From Burkholderia ubonensis (lineage in GTDB: Bacteria > Pseudomonadota > Gammaproteobacteria > Burkholderiales > Burkholderiaceae), in the NCBI RefSeq assembly GCF_902833085.1, contig NZ_CADFEB010000006.1:186001-250000 (forward strand): DNA of 64,000 bases. Direction: 5' to 3'. The position numbers and the translations under genes are program-made. Positions 8,666-17,258 of the stretch are shown in pieces; the first letter of the stretch is position 1, and every line of letters begins with the position of its first letter. Under the pieces are notes generated by a model. That model ran no database searches and was not told where the DNA came from. It saw only the letters and a list, made by a program, of their open reading frames with translations.

Positions 8666-9262
8666 ATGGCACTACCAGCTCTGTGGTTTGCAAATAAAGG
8701 CCAGATCATTCAGACGGCCTCGGCAGGCGTATCGCTCGTAGCTTCGATCGGTACGGCCTTGGCCAAGGCACCGGGCTGGCTGACAGGTGGGCTGGTCGGC
8801 TTGGGCGTCGGTGCCGTCTGGGCGTTGCTCGGCACCCGTTCACCATCGGTGGCATCTGCGGCACCGACACCGCAGAGTGCGCTGACTCTAGTGAGCCATG
8901 AATTTGTGGTGGATGATCGTGAGCAGATCCATTACAAGCGCAAGGTCTACCTGACGTTCCTGAACTCCGCGGCGCAGGCGTTGGTCATTGGTCCGGAGAC
9001 AACTTGGAAGAACGCGGACCTTCATGTAAGCACCACATCGGAGCATGTCTGGCAGGTGGAAGGGCCAAAAGGCTTTCGCAACAACGACTGGACCAAGGAG
9101 GCGACTGCGGTGATCGTCCCACCCGGCATGCGTGTGCGGACGTGGGTGGGGTTGCCGATCGGTGCTAGCAAGCTCGACGTCGACGCCTACCTGAGCCAGC
9201 GCCGAGCCGGCACGCTTGTCACCCAGGTCGCCTGGCAGAACAGGGCCGACCTCACACTCTGA
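8666..9262 (+). CDS. Unknown small protein with an N-terminal hydrophobic region
   Basis: A 198-residue protein that matches no family I recognise. Residues about 10-60 are glycine/alanine-rich and hydrophobic (TGGLVGLGVGAVWALLG is the strongest segment), suggesting one or two membrane helices or an export signal. The remaining 130 residues look like a beta-rich soluble domain with alternating hydrophobic strands (HYKRKVYLTFLNSAAQ and others). The ATG at 8666 follows a GGGAAGGCATACAGG stretch that can serve as a ribosome-binding site. It is the first gene of the island and is convergent with the PIN gene. A role in the defence island is only guilt by association. Confidence 0.65.
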   Translation: MALPALWFANKGQIIQTASAGVSLVASIGTALAKAPGWLTGGLVGLGVGAVWALLGTRSPSVASAAPTPQSALTLVSHEFVVDDREQIHYKRKVYLTFLNSAAQALVIGPETTWKNADLHVSTTSEHVWQVEGPKGFRNNDWTKEATAVIVPPGMRVRTWVGLPIGASKLDVDAYLSQRRAGTLVTQVAWQNRADLTL

Positions 9263-9276
9263 AGCGAATATGCGCG

Positions 9277-9293
9277 GCGCCCAGTCCGGGCGC
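9277..9293. terminator. Small hairpin between convergent genes
   Basis: GCGCCC and GGGCGC form a 6-bp stem around a 5-nt loop in the 65-bp gap between the convergent 198-residue protein and PIN genes. There is no T tract on either side, so termination activity is uncertain. Confidence 0.3.
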
Positions 9294-9327
9294 GCACTGG
9301 TCCCCAATCGTTGCCGCAATGAATCCT

Positions 9328-10458
9328 TCAGTCGTGATCTTTTAGTTCGACACTGTCAATATCGACGATATCTATCGATGCCTCGTCGATGAAATCGAAG
9401 TTTTCGAGATCCTTCAGTTTGTTTTTGATAACCGAGATTCCAACGGTCCCCTTTACGACGATCAAGAACTCATCCTCGGCCTCGTAATAGTGATCGTTGT
9501 GATCGGTAATCGACGGACCCCTTCTATTGCCGAAGTGTGCGTAATAATCGGCCTTAAAGATGTAGTAGTAGGCCTGTACGGTCATTTCGAGTGTGAACGG
9601 AATCCCAAATTCGCCGTCGCCGAAAAAGGCGAAATCAGACCACTCCAGCTCAAGATCTGTAACATCGCCATAGCCATTGATGGTTGCATGGCCTTCATCA
9701 TCGAGTGGTGCCGCCCGGTCGATCTTCTTCCACATGATGTTCTCGCCGACCGTGCTTTCGACCACATGGCTTATAACGCCCGTCTCTTCTTCGAATTTTT
9801 GGATGGCCGTCTGAATTTGTGCCGAATTATCCAGCACGTCGAGATCGAGTAGTTTTGCCTGGATCAGCGGGGATTCGATGAACTGGCTGAGGTCTTCGTA
9901 TGTGACGATAGATTTCTGTTTGAACGCCTCCCGGAGCTTCTTGTCATGCGCGACGAAATGTACCTCTTTGGCTATTGCAGCCACTCGTTCGACGGCGCGC
10001 GCGATGAAGCTGTCAGGAATGTCGTTCCGAACCTTCGCATCCTTGAATGGTGCCGTACCTTTGAAATAGGCTTCGAATGCCGAGATCGCCTGGTCGGCGG
10101 ATAGAGAAAGGCGTTGCGCCCCGACTTTCTTAAACCACTCAACAATTTCTCCTTCGGCATCAGCCAATACCGCTGCCTGTGCATCATCGAGCTCCTTGGC
10201 CCAAGCCGGAATTTTTTGCAGCACTACGGGGATTGCGCCGGTCGGGAAATTGGATAGTTCCTTGAATCCCGCGAGAACGTCACGCAAAGCATCGCCGTAT
10301 TTCTTTCTCTGCTGCGTCTGGAATTCCCGCTCGATGATGTACGGCACATGCAACGTGACGACTTTCTCGACAAGAAGACGTTCCAAGGCTTTGAAAGGCA
10401 GCTTTTGGCGTTTTGGATCGTCGCGGTAAATATTGGTGTCGAGAATTACGTGGATCAC
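9328..10458 (-). CDS. PIN-domain ribonuclease-like protein (DUF4935 type)
   Basis: A 376-residue protein with an N-terminal PIN domain of about 180 residues. Acidic residues expected in the active site are visible: Asp7 in VILDTNIY, the glutamate in YIIEREFQ, Asp in RNDIPDSFIARAV, and Asp in FVAHDKKLREAF. The C-terminal 190 residues are acidic and probably form a separate beta-rich domain (DLELEWSDFAFFGDGEFG). PIN proteins with this long architecture (DUF4935) are not classical VapC toxins. No small antitoxin gene is adjacent. It is divergent from the Gabija-like operon across a 574-bp gap. RNA cleavage is inferred from the fold and from retention of the acidic residues. Confidence 0.8.
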   Translation of the reverse strand: MIHVILDTNIYRDDPKRQKLPFKALERLLVEKVVTLHVPYIIEREFQTQQRKKYGDALRDVLAGFKELSNFPTGAIPVVLQKIPAWAKELDDAQAAVLADAEGEIVEWFKKVGAQRLSLSADQAISAFEAYFKGTAPFKDAKVRNDIPDSFIARAVERVAAIAKEVHFVAHDKKLREAFKQKSIVTYEDLSQFIESPLIQAKLLDLDVLDNSAQIQTAIQKFEEETGVISHVVESTVGENIMWKKIDRAAPLDDEGHATINGYGDVTDLELEWSDFAFFGDGEFGIPFTLEMTVQAYYYIFKADYYAHFGNRRGPSITDHNDHYYEAEDEFLIVVKGTVGISVIKNKLKDLENFDFIDEASIDIVDIDSVELKDHD

Positions 10459-11032
10459 TTTGTCCTCTTGCGGCAGCGTTGGCCTTGTGCGATATAGTGA
10501 AAGGGAAGTGGAATTCTAAGATGTCTTGGCATCGAGCGCGATATCTTTGAACGCTTTTATGCAGTGCAGCTAGCTGAGTCGACTAAACCGGTCAGGGGGG
10601 AACTGAGATATTGTTCAATTCACAGTGATGTTGTTCGCATGAGCAGCCTAGCTCGACCTGACGATCGAGGATCGATTCTGCCACCCGGTAAGACCGAAGG
10701 AATGGTTCTGGTCCCATTGCAGGTGACGATCCATTACCGCCGGCGATGGCCGCCGACGCGACGGGGAGTCTCGGCGTTCATGTGACCGTTCACGAAGTCG
10801 AGCTGCCGACTGAATGTCCTAGCAATGTATCGAACGTACGTCCCTTCATGGCCGACTGTTGCCGCCGTGGTCGGCCGTACTCGACGCTGAGCCGCCGTTC
10901 GCCCAAAGACTGCCCTCACGGCGGCTTTCAGCTACAAACGGACGTACGCTGTCATGTCGGTGGTTGACACGTGGCGATGTTCGCTATCGGTTACCATGAG
11001 CGACGTAGCTAACCGGGGCCGGAGAACGAGCT
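10459..11032. other. 574-bp divergent intergenic region between the PIN and gajA-like genes
   Basis: No supported coding sequence; short open frames here lack ribosome-binding sites and family features. The region must hold the promoters for both divergent units. The gajA-like start at 11033 is preceded by a GGAGAACGAGCT ribosome-binding site. No clear operator repeat was recognised. Confidence 0.5.
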
Positions 11033-13360
11033 ATGCGCATTGAATTCATTGAGATCGCCAACTTTAGAAAACTATTATCAACCCGAGTAGGATTATCCTC
11101 CGAAAGGACCGTTTTCGTTGGGGCCAACAATAGCGGAAAGACGTCCGCCATTACGGCACTCCGTTATTTCCTCGTCGATCGAGAGCGATCAAACTTTTGC
11201 TTTAACGACTTCACGCTCTCCCATTGGCCGGCGATCAACGCGATGGGCGCTGCTTGGGAGGCGGAGCATATCGCGAACCAGCCGTTGCCAGAGCCTGAAT
11301 GGGGTCGGGTGTTGCCGTTCCTCGATGTTTGGCTTCAAGTTGCCGACAACGAAGTTCACTACGTCCAGAAGATACTGCCCACCCTCGATTGGGATGGTGG
11401 GCGGTTAGGTGTGCGCATGCGCCTCGAACCGAAGGATGCCGCGCAACTGCAGCACGAATATATAACTGCACGGTCCCAGGCGTTGGCGCTACGGGCAGCC
11501 GGCGCCGCCTTGGCCGAGACGGAAGGCACGGCGGCAGCCGATTTTCAGGTCGCAATTTGGCCGCAAAACCTTGTCGAGTTCCTGCAGCGCCGGCTGGCTA
11601 TGTTTTTCACGGTCAGGGCCTACGTGCTTGATCCGACCGGTTGTGTCGATCCGGAGTACGGCGTAGCTAAGCCGCAGGCGCTCAATGGAAGCGAGCCAAT
11701 CGACGGTGATCCGTTTCGCGGTCTCATTCGTATCGACGAGATCAGTGCCCAGCGCGGCTTCGGTGTGGCAGGCGAAAATAATGATGATGAGGCAGCCGTC
11801 ACCATCAGTGGGTCGCGGAAACTGTCAACCCAGCTTCGCCAGTACTATACCCGCCATCTCGATCCTTATGAGAATCCGGATGCGCAAGACCTCCTTGCAC
11901 TCAAGGCGATCGAGGAAGCTCAGAGAGCCTTTAACCTGCGACTTAGCGACGGCTTCAAGAGCCCGCTCAGGGAAATGCACAAGCTTGGTTACCCGGGTGT
12001 CACGGATCCTAAGCTGAACATTTCGACGCGATTGCGTCCCGTTGAGGGTCTGAACCACGACGCTGCCGTACAGTTCGTCGTGCCGATCCATGACGGTGTA
12101 AACGCCATCGACTTATATTTGCCAGAGGACTCCAACGGGCTGGGCTACCAGAACCTCATCTCCATGGTCTTCCGTCTTATGTCTTTCCGAGACAGTTGGA
12201 TGCGTGTCGGTAAGGCCAAGCACAAGGCTGCCGACGACACTATTATTCCGCCTTTGCATTTAGTGCTGATTGAAGAGCCCGAGGTGCATCTTCACACCCA
12301 GGTCCAGCAGGTTTTCATCCGCCAGGCGCACAAGATTTTGCGCAACCATGCCGATCTCGGTGAGAGCCAGAATTTCGTGACACAGATGGTGGTCAGCACT
12401 CATTCGAGTCATATAGCCCACGAGTGTGAGTTTGACTCCCTGCGCTATTTCCGCCGCTTACCGGGCGGCGAAAAGGCGATTCCGACCTCGTGTGTCGTCA
12501 ACCTGGAAAACGCGTTCGGTGCGGATTCGGACACGAAGCGCTTCGTGACCCGTTACCTGCGTGTTACTCATTGCGACCTGTTCTTTGCCGATGCGGCGGT
12601 TTTGATCGAGGGGCCTGCCGAACGTATCCTCGTGCCCAATTTTGTAAATTGCCTCCCGGAGTTCGAGAAGCTTTCGGAGAGCTACATCACCTGGCTTGAA
12701 ATCGGTGGCAGCCATGCCCACAAGCTACGCAGCCTGATCGAGAAAATCGGTCTTACCACACTGGTCATCACCGACATCGATTCCTGCAATGCGGCGGGCG
12801 CCAGTGCGCCGCCGGTACGTGGCGCGGGTTGCACGACCCGCAACACAACTCTGCGGACGTGGTGGCCCGTCATCAATGAACTGGACCCGCTGCTCGACAA
12901 GCCCGAGAATGAGAAGGTGAAAGTCTATGTAGAGGAGAACTTCTCGGTACGAGTTGCCTATCAGTCGCCCATCCAAGCGACGTTTAAAGGCACCACCGCC
13001 GAGGCACTTTCCTACACTCTTGAAGACGCGATAGTGATGGCGAATCTCGACCTGTTTGAGACATTGCCGGGAACCGGACTCATCGCCAAATTCCGCACTG
13101 CCATCACTGGCAGCGCCGACCTAAATGCTCTGAGTGAGGCACTCAAGATCGCGCTTGAAGGAGGCGGAAAGGCTGAATTCGCACTGGACCTGCTTGAGAT
13201 CGAAGACCCGCTTTCGCTGAAACCTCCCGCTTACATCCGCGATGGCTTGCTGTGGTTGACAACCCGACTTGAGCACAAACAGATCGAGTTGGGGCTTACT
13301 CAGGTGGCAGGCGAAGAAGGTATCGAGGCGCCCACCGCACCTCAGGAGATAGCGGCATGA
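11033..13360 (+). CDS. gajA: OLD-family ATPase/TOPRIM nuclease, Gabija GajA-like
   Basis: A 775-residue protein combining an ABC-type ATPase and a TOPRIM nuclease. Walker A is FVGANNSGKTS (residues about 28-38), the signature-like region is NGLGYQNLISM, Walker B is LVLIEEPEVHLH (Glu near 414-415), and the H-loop is VVSTHSSHIA. The TOPRIM domain follows with the catalytic glutamate in AVLIEGPAERIL (Glu526) and the DxD pair in LVITDIDS (Asp581 and Asp583). A UvrD-like helicase gene overlaps its stop codon, as in class 2 OLD systems such as Gabija, where GajA nicks phage DNA when nucleotide pools fall. It is about 200 residues longer than the first-described GajA, so it belongs to a divergent branch. 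Lower GC than the flanks supports transfer. Confidence 0.88.
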   Translation: MRIEFIEIANFRKLLSTRVGLSSERTVFVGANNSGKTSAITALRYFLVDRERSNFCFNDFTLSHWPAINAMGAAWEAEHIANQPLPEPEWGRVLPFLDVWLQVADNEVHYVQKILPTLDWDGGRLGVRMRLEPKDAAQLQHEYITARSQALALRAAGAALAETEGTAAADFQVAIWPQNLVEFLQRRLAMFFTVRAYVLDPTGCVDPEYGVAKPQALNGSEPIDGDPFRGLIRIDEISAQRGFGVAGENNDDEAAVTISGSRKLSTQLRQYYTRHLDPYENPDAQDLLALKAIEEAQRAFNLRLSDGFKSPLREMHKLGYPGVTDPKLNISTRLRPVEGLNHDAAVQFVVPIHDGVNAIDLYLPEDSNGLGYQNLISMVFRLMSFRDSWMRVGKAKHKAADDTIIPPLHLVLIEEPEVHLHTQVQQVFIRQAHKILRNHADLGESQNFVTQMVVSTHSSHIAHECEFDSLRYFRRLPGGEKAIPTSCVVNLENAFGADSDTKRFVTRYLRVTHCDLFFADAAVLIEGPAERILVPNFVNCLPEFEKLSESYITWLEIGGSHAHKLRSLIEKIGLTTLVITDIDSCNAAGASAPPVRGAGCTTRNTTLRTWWPVINELDPLLDKPENEKVKVYVEENFSVRVAYQSPIQATFKGTTAEALSYTLEDAIVMANLDLFETLPGTGLIAKFRTAITGSADLNALSEALKIALEGGGKAEFALDLLEIEDPLSLKPPAYIRDGLLWLTTRLEHKQIELGLTQVAGEEGIEAPTAPQEIAA

Positions 13361-15252
13361 GCAACGTCGCCACTGCACCGTCGAACGTTACGCTTGACGA
13401 TCATGTAGAAGATGAGTTGGCTAGGTTCCTGAGCCTAGAAAAACCCACGAGCTTCTTCCTGTTTGCCGGTGCCGGTTCGGGCAAAACTCGCTCACTTGTG
13501 AACGCGCTGAACTATTTGGCTAAGACCTACCGCGATACACTCCGTCTGCGCGGACGGCAGGTCGCAGTTATCACGTACACAAATGCAGCATGCGACGAGA
13601 TAACGCGGCGCACCGAGTACGATCCGCTATTCGTCGTGAGTACCATTCACAGCTTTGCGTGGTCGCGCATACAGGGATTAAACAATGACATCCGCGCGTG
13701 GCTGAAAGACAATCTACGGCGCGAGATCGCCGATCTTCAAGCGGAAGAAAAGAAGGGCCGGGCAGGCACTAAGGCGTCGGCCGCGCGCCAGACCCAGATC
13801 GAGTCCAAGCAGCGCCGGTTAGACCGGCTTGCCGACATTAAAACCTTCACCTACAACCCCAATGGAGACAATCGGGAGCGCAACGCGCTGAATCACAGCG
13901 AGGTCGTCAAGATATTCTCAACGTTCCTACTCGAGAAGCCGCTCATGCAGCGCATCTTCGTCGAGAAGTTCCCGTTTTTGTTGATCGATGAGAGTCAGGA
14001 CACTAGCCGCGCGCTCATTGACGCCCTGCTCGTAGTGCAGAAAGCGCATGCCGATCGTTTTTGCCTAGGCCTCATCGGTGACACGATGCAACGCATCTAC
14101 CCGGACGGCAAAGAGCGGATTGAAAGCGAGATACCCCAGAACTGGGCGACGCCGGAGAAGAAACTAAACCACCGCTGCCCCCAGCGCATTGTGCGGCTCA
14201 TAAATCATATTCGCGGGGGCGCCGACAATCACAAACAGGAGCCACGTGATGACCGGCCGGAGGGCTGGGTGCGGCTCTTTGTTTTTCCGGTCGGTACGCC
14301 GGAAAAACCCGCCTTGGAGCGGAGAGTCCAAGACTATATGGCGGCGCTCACGGGTGACCAGGATTGGGCCGACGCCAGCAAATGCAAAATATTGACCTTG
14401 GAGCATCATATGGCAGCCCGGCGAATGGGTTTCCTGCAGATGTTCGAGGCGCTGGCGTCCGTGGACGATTATCGGACAAGCTTTCTCGATGGTAGCTTTG
14501 CGCCGACGCGGTTCTTCACGCACTACGTCCTGCCGCTTGTCACGGCACAGCAGAAAGGGGATAAATTCGCGGCGACCAAGCTAGTACGGGAAAGCTCCCC
14601 ATTGCTAAGTAAGGAAACGTTGAAGGGGAACGATAAGCCGATAGCACAACTCCGCGCCGCCCAGGCAGCCATTGACAGCCTGATGGCCCTCTGGGGCAAT
14701 GGCGAACCCACCTGTGCTGCGATCGTCGCAAACATTGCCGAAACCAATCTCTTCGTGATCCCTGACGGTCTCAAAGCCGCTTTGGCGGCCGAGCAAACCA
14801 GGCCAGCGGAAACGCCCGACGATGAGGAGGCAGACCCTCTAGGCGATCATATAGCGGCGCTCGTTACGTTTCTCGACTGCGCGTTTTCGGAAATCGCACC
14901 GTATGCCGCCTATGTCGCGCACGAGGCTCCATTCGATACTCATCAGGGGGTGAAAGGGTTGGAGTTCGAGCGTGTCATGGTCCTCATGGACGACGGAGAG
15001 GCCCGAGGCTTCCTGTTCGGTTATGACAAGCTACTAGGCGCCAAAGCACCCACGGCCGTCGACCTCAAGAATGCCCAAGAGGGCAAGGAAACCTCTGTCG
15101 ATCGCACACGACGCCTGTTCTATGTAACCTGCAGTCGCGCTCGATCGAGTTTAGCGCTCGTGGTCTATTCTCCCGAACCCGCTGCAGTGCGGGCGCACGT
15201 CATCGAAAATGAGTGGTTCGCAGCTGACGAGGTTCTATCCGAGTTGCCTTGA
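13357..15252 (+). CDS. gajB: UvrD/Rep-family SF1 helicase, Gabija GajB-like
   Basis: A 631-residue superfamily 1 helicase. Motifs appear in order: Walker A FLFAGAGSGKTRS (residues 35-46), motif Ia VAVITYTNAA, Walker B FLLIDESQDTSR, motif III LIGDTMQRIYPDG, motif V THQGVKGLEFERVMVL and motif VI RLFYVTCSRARSS. Its ATG overlaps the stop of the gajA-like gene (ATGA, 13357-13360), indicating translational coupling. In Gabija, GajB helicase/ATPase is bound by GajA and activated by DNA ends produced during phage infection. A role as a general repair helicase is less likely because of the overlap with the OLD gene and the island context. It is longer than the 494-residue prototype. Confidence 0.88.
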   Translation: MSNVATAPSNVTLDDHVEDELARFLSLEKPTSFFLFAGAGSGKTRSLVNALNYLAKTYRDTLRLRGRQVAVITYTNAACDEITRRTEYDPLFVVSTIHSFAWSRIQGLNNDIRAWLKDNLRREIADLQAEEKKGRAGTKASAARQTQIESKQRRLDRLADIKTFTYNPNGDNRERNALNHSEVVKIFSTFLLEKPLMQRIFVEKFPFLLIDESQDTSRALIDALLVVQKAHADRFCLGLIGDTMQRIYPDGKERIESEIPQNWATPEKKLNHRCPQRIVRLINHIRGGADNHKQEPRDDRPEGWVRLFVFPVGTPEKPALERRVQDYMAALTGDQDWADASKCKILTLEHHMAARRMGFLQMFEALASVDDYRTSFLDGSFAPTRFFTHYVLPLVTAQQKGDKFAATKLVRESSPLLSKETLKGNDKPIAQLRAAQAAIDSLMALWGNGEPTCAAIVANIAETNLFVIPDGLKAALAAEQTRPAETPDDEEADPLGDHIAALVTFLDCAFSEIAPYAAYVAHEAPFDTHQGVKGLEFERVMVLMDDGEARGFLFGYDKLLGAKAPTAVDLKNAQEGKETSVDRTRRLFYVTCSRARSSLALVVYSPEPAAVRAHVIENEWFAADEVLSELP

Positions 15253-15594
15253 TGGCCCCCTGACTAAGCTGGGCATAATCCCGTGCGTTCTCCGCTGGCG
15301 ATTATTTCTATCGAAAGAGATCCACGTCGATAGGTGTCTTTTCCAAATGGTCGCATCTAGCACCCTCAGGTCGGCAACTGTTGCTGCCGTTGTTGCACGG
15401 GGTCGTAATGACCGCTTTCGAGGCAAAGCGGCTGTCGGCGCAAGGGCTTCTTGACTGCGGATGTCGACTTTTGACCGAACTCGGACAGATGCTCCCGCAG
15501 CATTGCTTGTACGGTGCAGCCCCACCGAATCACCTAAACTACAGAACCAACGGCCCGGCCACGCCCAAACGGCCACCCCGTCAGCTCCCCCATC
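15253..15594. other. Right junction of the accessory island, with a hairpin
   Basis: No supported gene in these 342 bases. A perfect 7-bp hairpin (CCGCTTT-CGAGGC-AAAGCGG, 15412-15431) lies just before composition returns to the high GC of the flank. It shares TGACCGCTT with the repeat at the left island junction. It could be the edge of the acquired segment, or an intergenic repeat of the REP type. Confidence 0.4.
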
Positions 15595-15864
15595 ATGGCG
15601 CACATCTTCTTCGCTGCCTCGATCCAACGACACATCGCAACGCCCGAGCGCGAGATCGACGCGCGCACGCTCGGCGCAGCGTTCGAAGCCGTCTTCGCCG
15701 AACAACCTCGACTGCGCGGCTACATCCTCGACGACCAGGGCGCGTTGCGCGCGCATCTCGCCGTGTTTGTCGACGGCCAGCGGATCCATGATCGACAACG
15801 TTTATCCGACGCGCTCGGCCAGGAAAGCCGGATCTACGTCGTACAGGCTCTGTCAGGCGGATAA
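15595..15864 (+). CDS. MoaD/ThiS-like ubiquitin-fold protein
   Basis: An 89-residue protein that fits the beta-grasp sulfur-carrier family. It starts MAHIFFAASIQRHIATPE, has the LRGYILDDQGALRAHLAVFV core strands, and ends in the diagnostic LSGG. In MoaD/ThiS proteins the terminal Gly-Gly is adenylated and thiocarboxylated to donate sulfur for molybdopterin or thiamine synthesis. Here there is no moaE, thiG or E1-like gene alongside, so this is probably an auxiliary member. It is 38 bp upstream of the Asp-box protein gene and likely co-transcribed with it. That pairing suggests a common but unknown task. Confidence 0.78.
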   Translation: MAHIFFAASIQRHIATPEREIDARTLGAAFEAVFAEQPRLRGYILDDQGALRAHLAVFVDGQRIHDRQRLSDALGQESRIYVVQALSGG

Positions 15865-15902
15865 GGGGAGCCATCGTTACCCGAAGACGAAGAGGCGCAC
15901 AA

Positions 15903-17072
15903 ATGAACGATCGATTGCTAGTCGCGACCCGCAAGGGGCTGTTCGTTCTACAGGCTGACGGCAAGGGCGGCTGGACGCTCGGCGAGCCGCATTTCGTCGG
16001 CGAGCCGGTGAGCATGGTGCTGGCTGATCCGCGCGACGGAACGCTGTACGCCGCGCTCAACCTCGGCCACTTCGGCGTGAAGCTGCATCGCCGGCGCGCG
16101 GGCGATGCAGATTGGGAGGAGTGCGCAGTCCCCGTATACCCGCCACAGCCTCCCGACGAAACGCGCACCGATGGCAATGCGAACGTAAGCACGAGCGCAA
16201 ATGCGGACCCGGACAACGCAACAGGCGACCCTGCCCCCGTCCCCCCATCCCCCCCATGGACGCTCCAGCAAATCTGGTCGCTCGAACCCGGCGGCTCGGA
16301 CGAACCGGGCGTTCTATGGGCCGGCACGATCCCCGGCGGGCTGTTCCGTTCCGACGACGGCGGCGACACGTGGACGCTCAACCGCGCGCTCTGGGATCGC
16401 CCGGAACGCCGCGAATGGTTCGGCGGCGGCTACGACGCGCCGGGCATCCATTCCGTGATGGTCGATCCGCGCGACAGCCGGCACGTGTCGATCGGCGTGT
16501 CGTGCGGCGGCGTCTGGCAGACCGAAGACGGCGGCGCAACCTGGCGCGTGAGTGCCGATGGCATGGAAGCCGACTACATGCCGCCGGAACGGCGCGGCGA
16601 CGCCAACGTGCAGGACCCGCACCGCGTCGTGCAATGCGCGGCCAACCCCGACGTGCTATGGACGCAGCATCATTGCGCGATCTTCCGCTCGACCGACGGC
16701 GCAGCGCACTGGCAGCGCATCGAGGCGCAGCCGTCGAGCTTCGGCTTCGCGGTCGCCGTGCACCCGCGCGAGCCGGACACCGCATGGTTCGTGCCCGCCG
16801 TGAAAGACGCGTGCCGGATTCCGGTGAACGGCCAGCTCGTCGTCACGCGCACGCGCGACGGCGGTCGCACGTTCGAGCGTTTCTCGAACGGATTGCCTCC
16901 GGCGCCAGCGTATGACCTCGTGTATCGGCACGGGCTCGCGGTGGACGACTCGGGCACGCGACTCGCGATGGGATCGACGACCGGCGCGCTTTGGACATCC
17001 GGCGACGGCGGCGAAAGCTGGCAGTTGATTTCCGCGCATTTGCCGCCGGTTTATTGCGTCCGGTTCGGATGA
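15903..17072 (+). CDS. Asp-box (BNR) repeat beta-propeller protein, sialidase-like fold
   Basis: A 389-residue protein with several Asp-box motifs of the S-x-D-x-G-x-x-W type: RSDDGGDTW, QTEDGGATW, RSTDGAAHW, RTRDGGRTF and TSGDGGESW, spaced as in the blades of a propeller. It begins MNDRLLVATRKGLFVLQADG and has no signal peptide, so it should be cytoplasmic, unlike secreted sialidases. The catalytic arginine triad of true sialidases was not identified, so a carbohydrate-hydrolysing role should not be assumed. Its partner is the MoaD-like protein immediately upstream. Confidence 0.8.
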   Translation: MNDRLLVATRKGLFVLQADGKGGWTLGEPHFVGEPVSMVLADPRDGTLYAALNLGHFGVKLHRRRAGDADWEECAVPVYPPQPPDETRTDGNANVSTSANADPDNATGDPAPVPPSPPWTLQQIWSLEPGGSDEPGVLWAGTIPGGLFRSDDGGDTWTLNRALWDRPERREWFGGGYDAPGIHSVMVDPRDSRHVSIGVSCGGVWQTEDGGATWRVSADGMEADYMPPERRGDANVQDPHRVVQCAANPDVLWTQHHCAIFRSTDGAAHWQRIEAQPSSFGFAVAVHPREPDTAWFVPAVKDACRIPVNGQLVVTRTRDGGRTFERFSNGLPPAPAYDLVYRHGLAVDDSGTRLAMGSTTGALWTSGDGGESWQLISAHLPPVYCVRFG

Positions 17073-17155
17073 GGGCGGGTGAGGGCGGATGAGCGCGTTG
17101 ACGCCGTTGCCGTCCCCCACCTAACATCACACGAAACGATCAGGAGCATACGAAC

Positions 17156-17206
17156 ATGAGAGCGGCCCTTGTCATCGTAGTAGGCAGTCGGCGCATGGTC
17201 CGGTAG
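17156..17206 (+). CDS. Putative 16-residue leader peptide upstream of the efflux pump gene
   Basis: ATG at 17156 is preceded by an AGGAG site with 9-nt spacing and opens a 16-codon frame encoding MRAALVIVVGSRRMVR. It ends 25 bp before an intrinsic terminator and 81 bp before the MFS start. This layout is the hallmark of ribosome-mediated attenuation. Residues 6-9 (VIVV) sit at the same position as IFVI in the ErmC leader and resemble IAVV of an ErmA leader, both known drug-dependent stalling motifs. Branched-chain amino-acid attenuation is the alternative, since codons 5-9 are Leu-Val-Ile-Val-Val. Too short to support by homology; inference from position and ribosome-binding site. Confidence 0.5.
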   Translation: MRAALVIVVGSRRMVR

Positions 17207-17231
17207 CGGCACCAGGCCGGTACCCCGTGCG

Positions 17232-17258
17232 CCCCCGACTCGGTCGGGGGTTTTTTTT
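17232..17258 (+). terminator. Intrinsic terminator before the Bcr/CflA pump gene (possible attenuator)
   Basis: CCCCCGAC-TCG-GTCGGGGG forms a perfect 8-bp GC stem followed by eight Ts. The hexamer AGTCGG inside the leader ORF (17186-17191) is complementary to CCGACT (17235-17240) in the 5' arm, so a competing pairing is possible. It may instead simply terminate transcription of the upstream Asp-box gene. Confidence 0.85.

Noticed and set aside
9328..10458. VapC toxin of a toxin-antitoxin pair
   Set aside because: The protein is far longer than VapC (376 versus about 130 residues) and no small antitoxin gene precedes it.
10851..10970. Copy of the 15.4-kb intergenic repeat in the PIN/gajA gap
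   Set aside because: The similarity is limited to scattered short matches and does not form the same hairpin.
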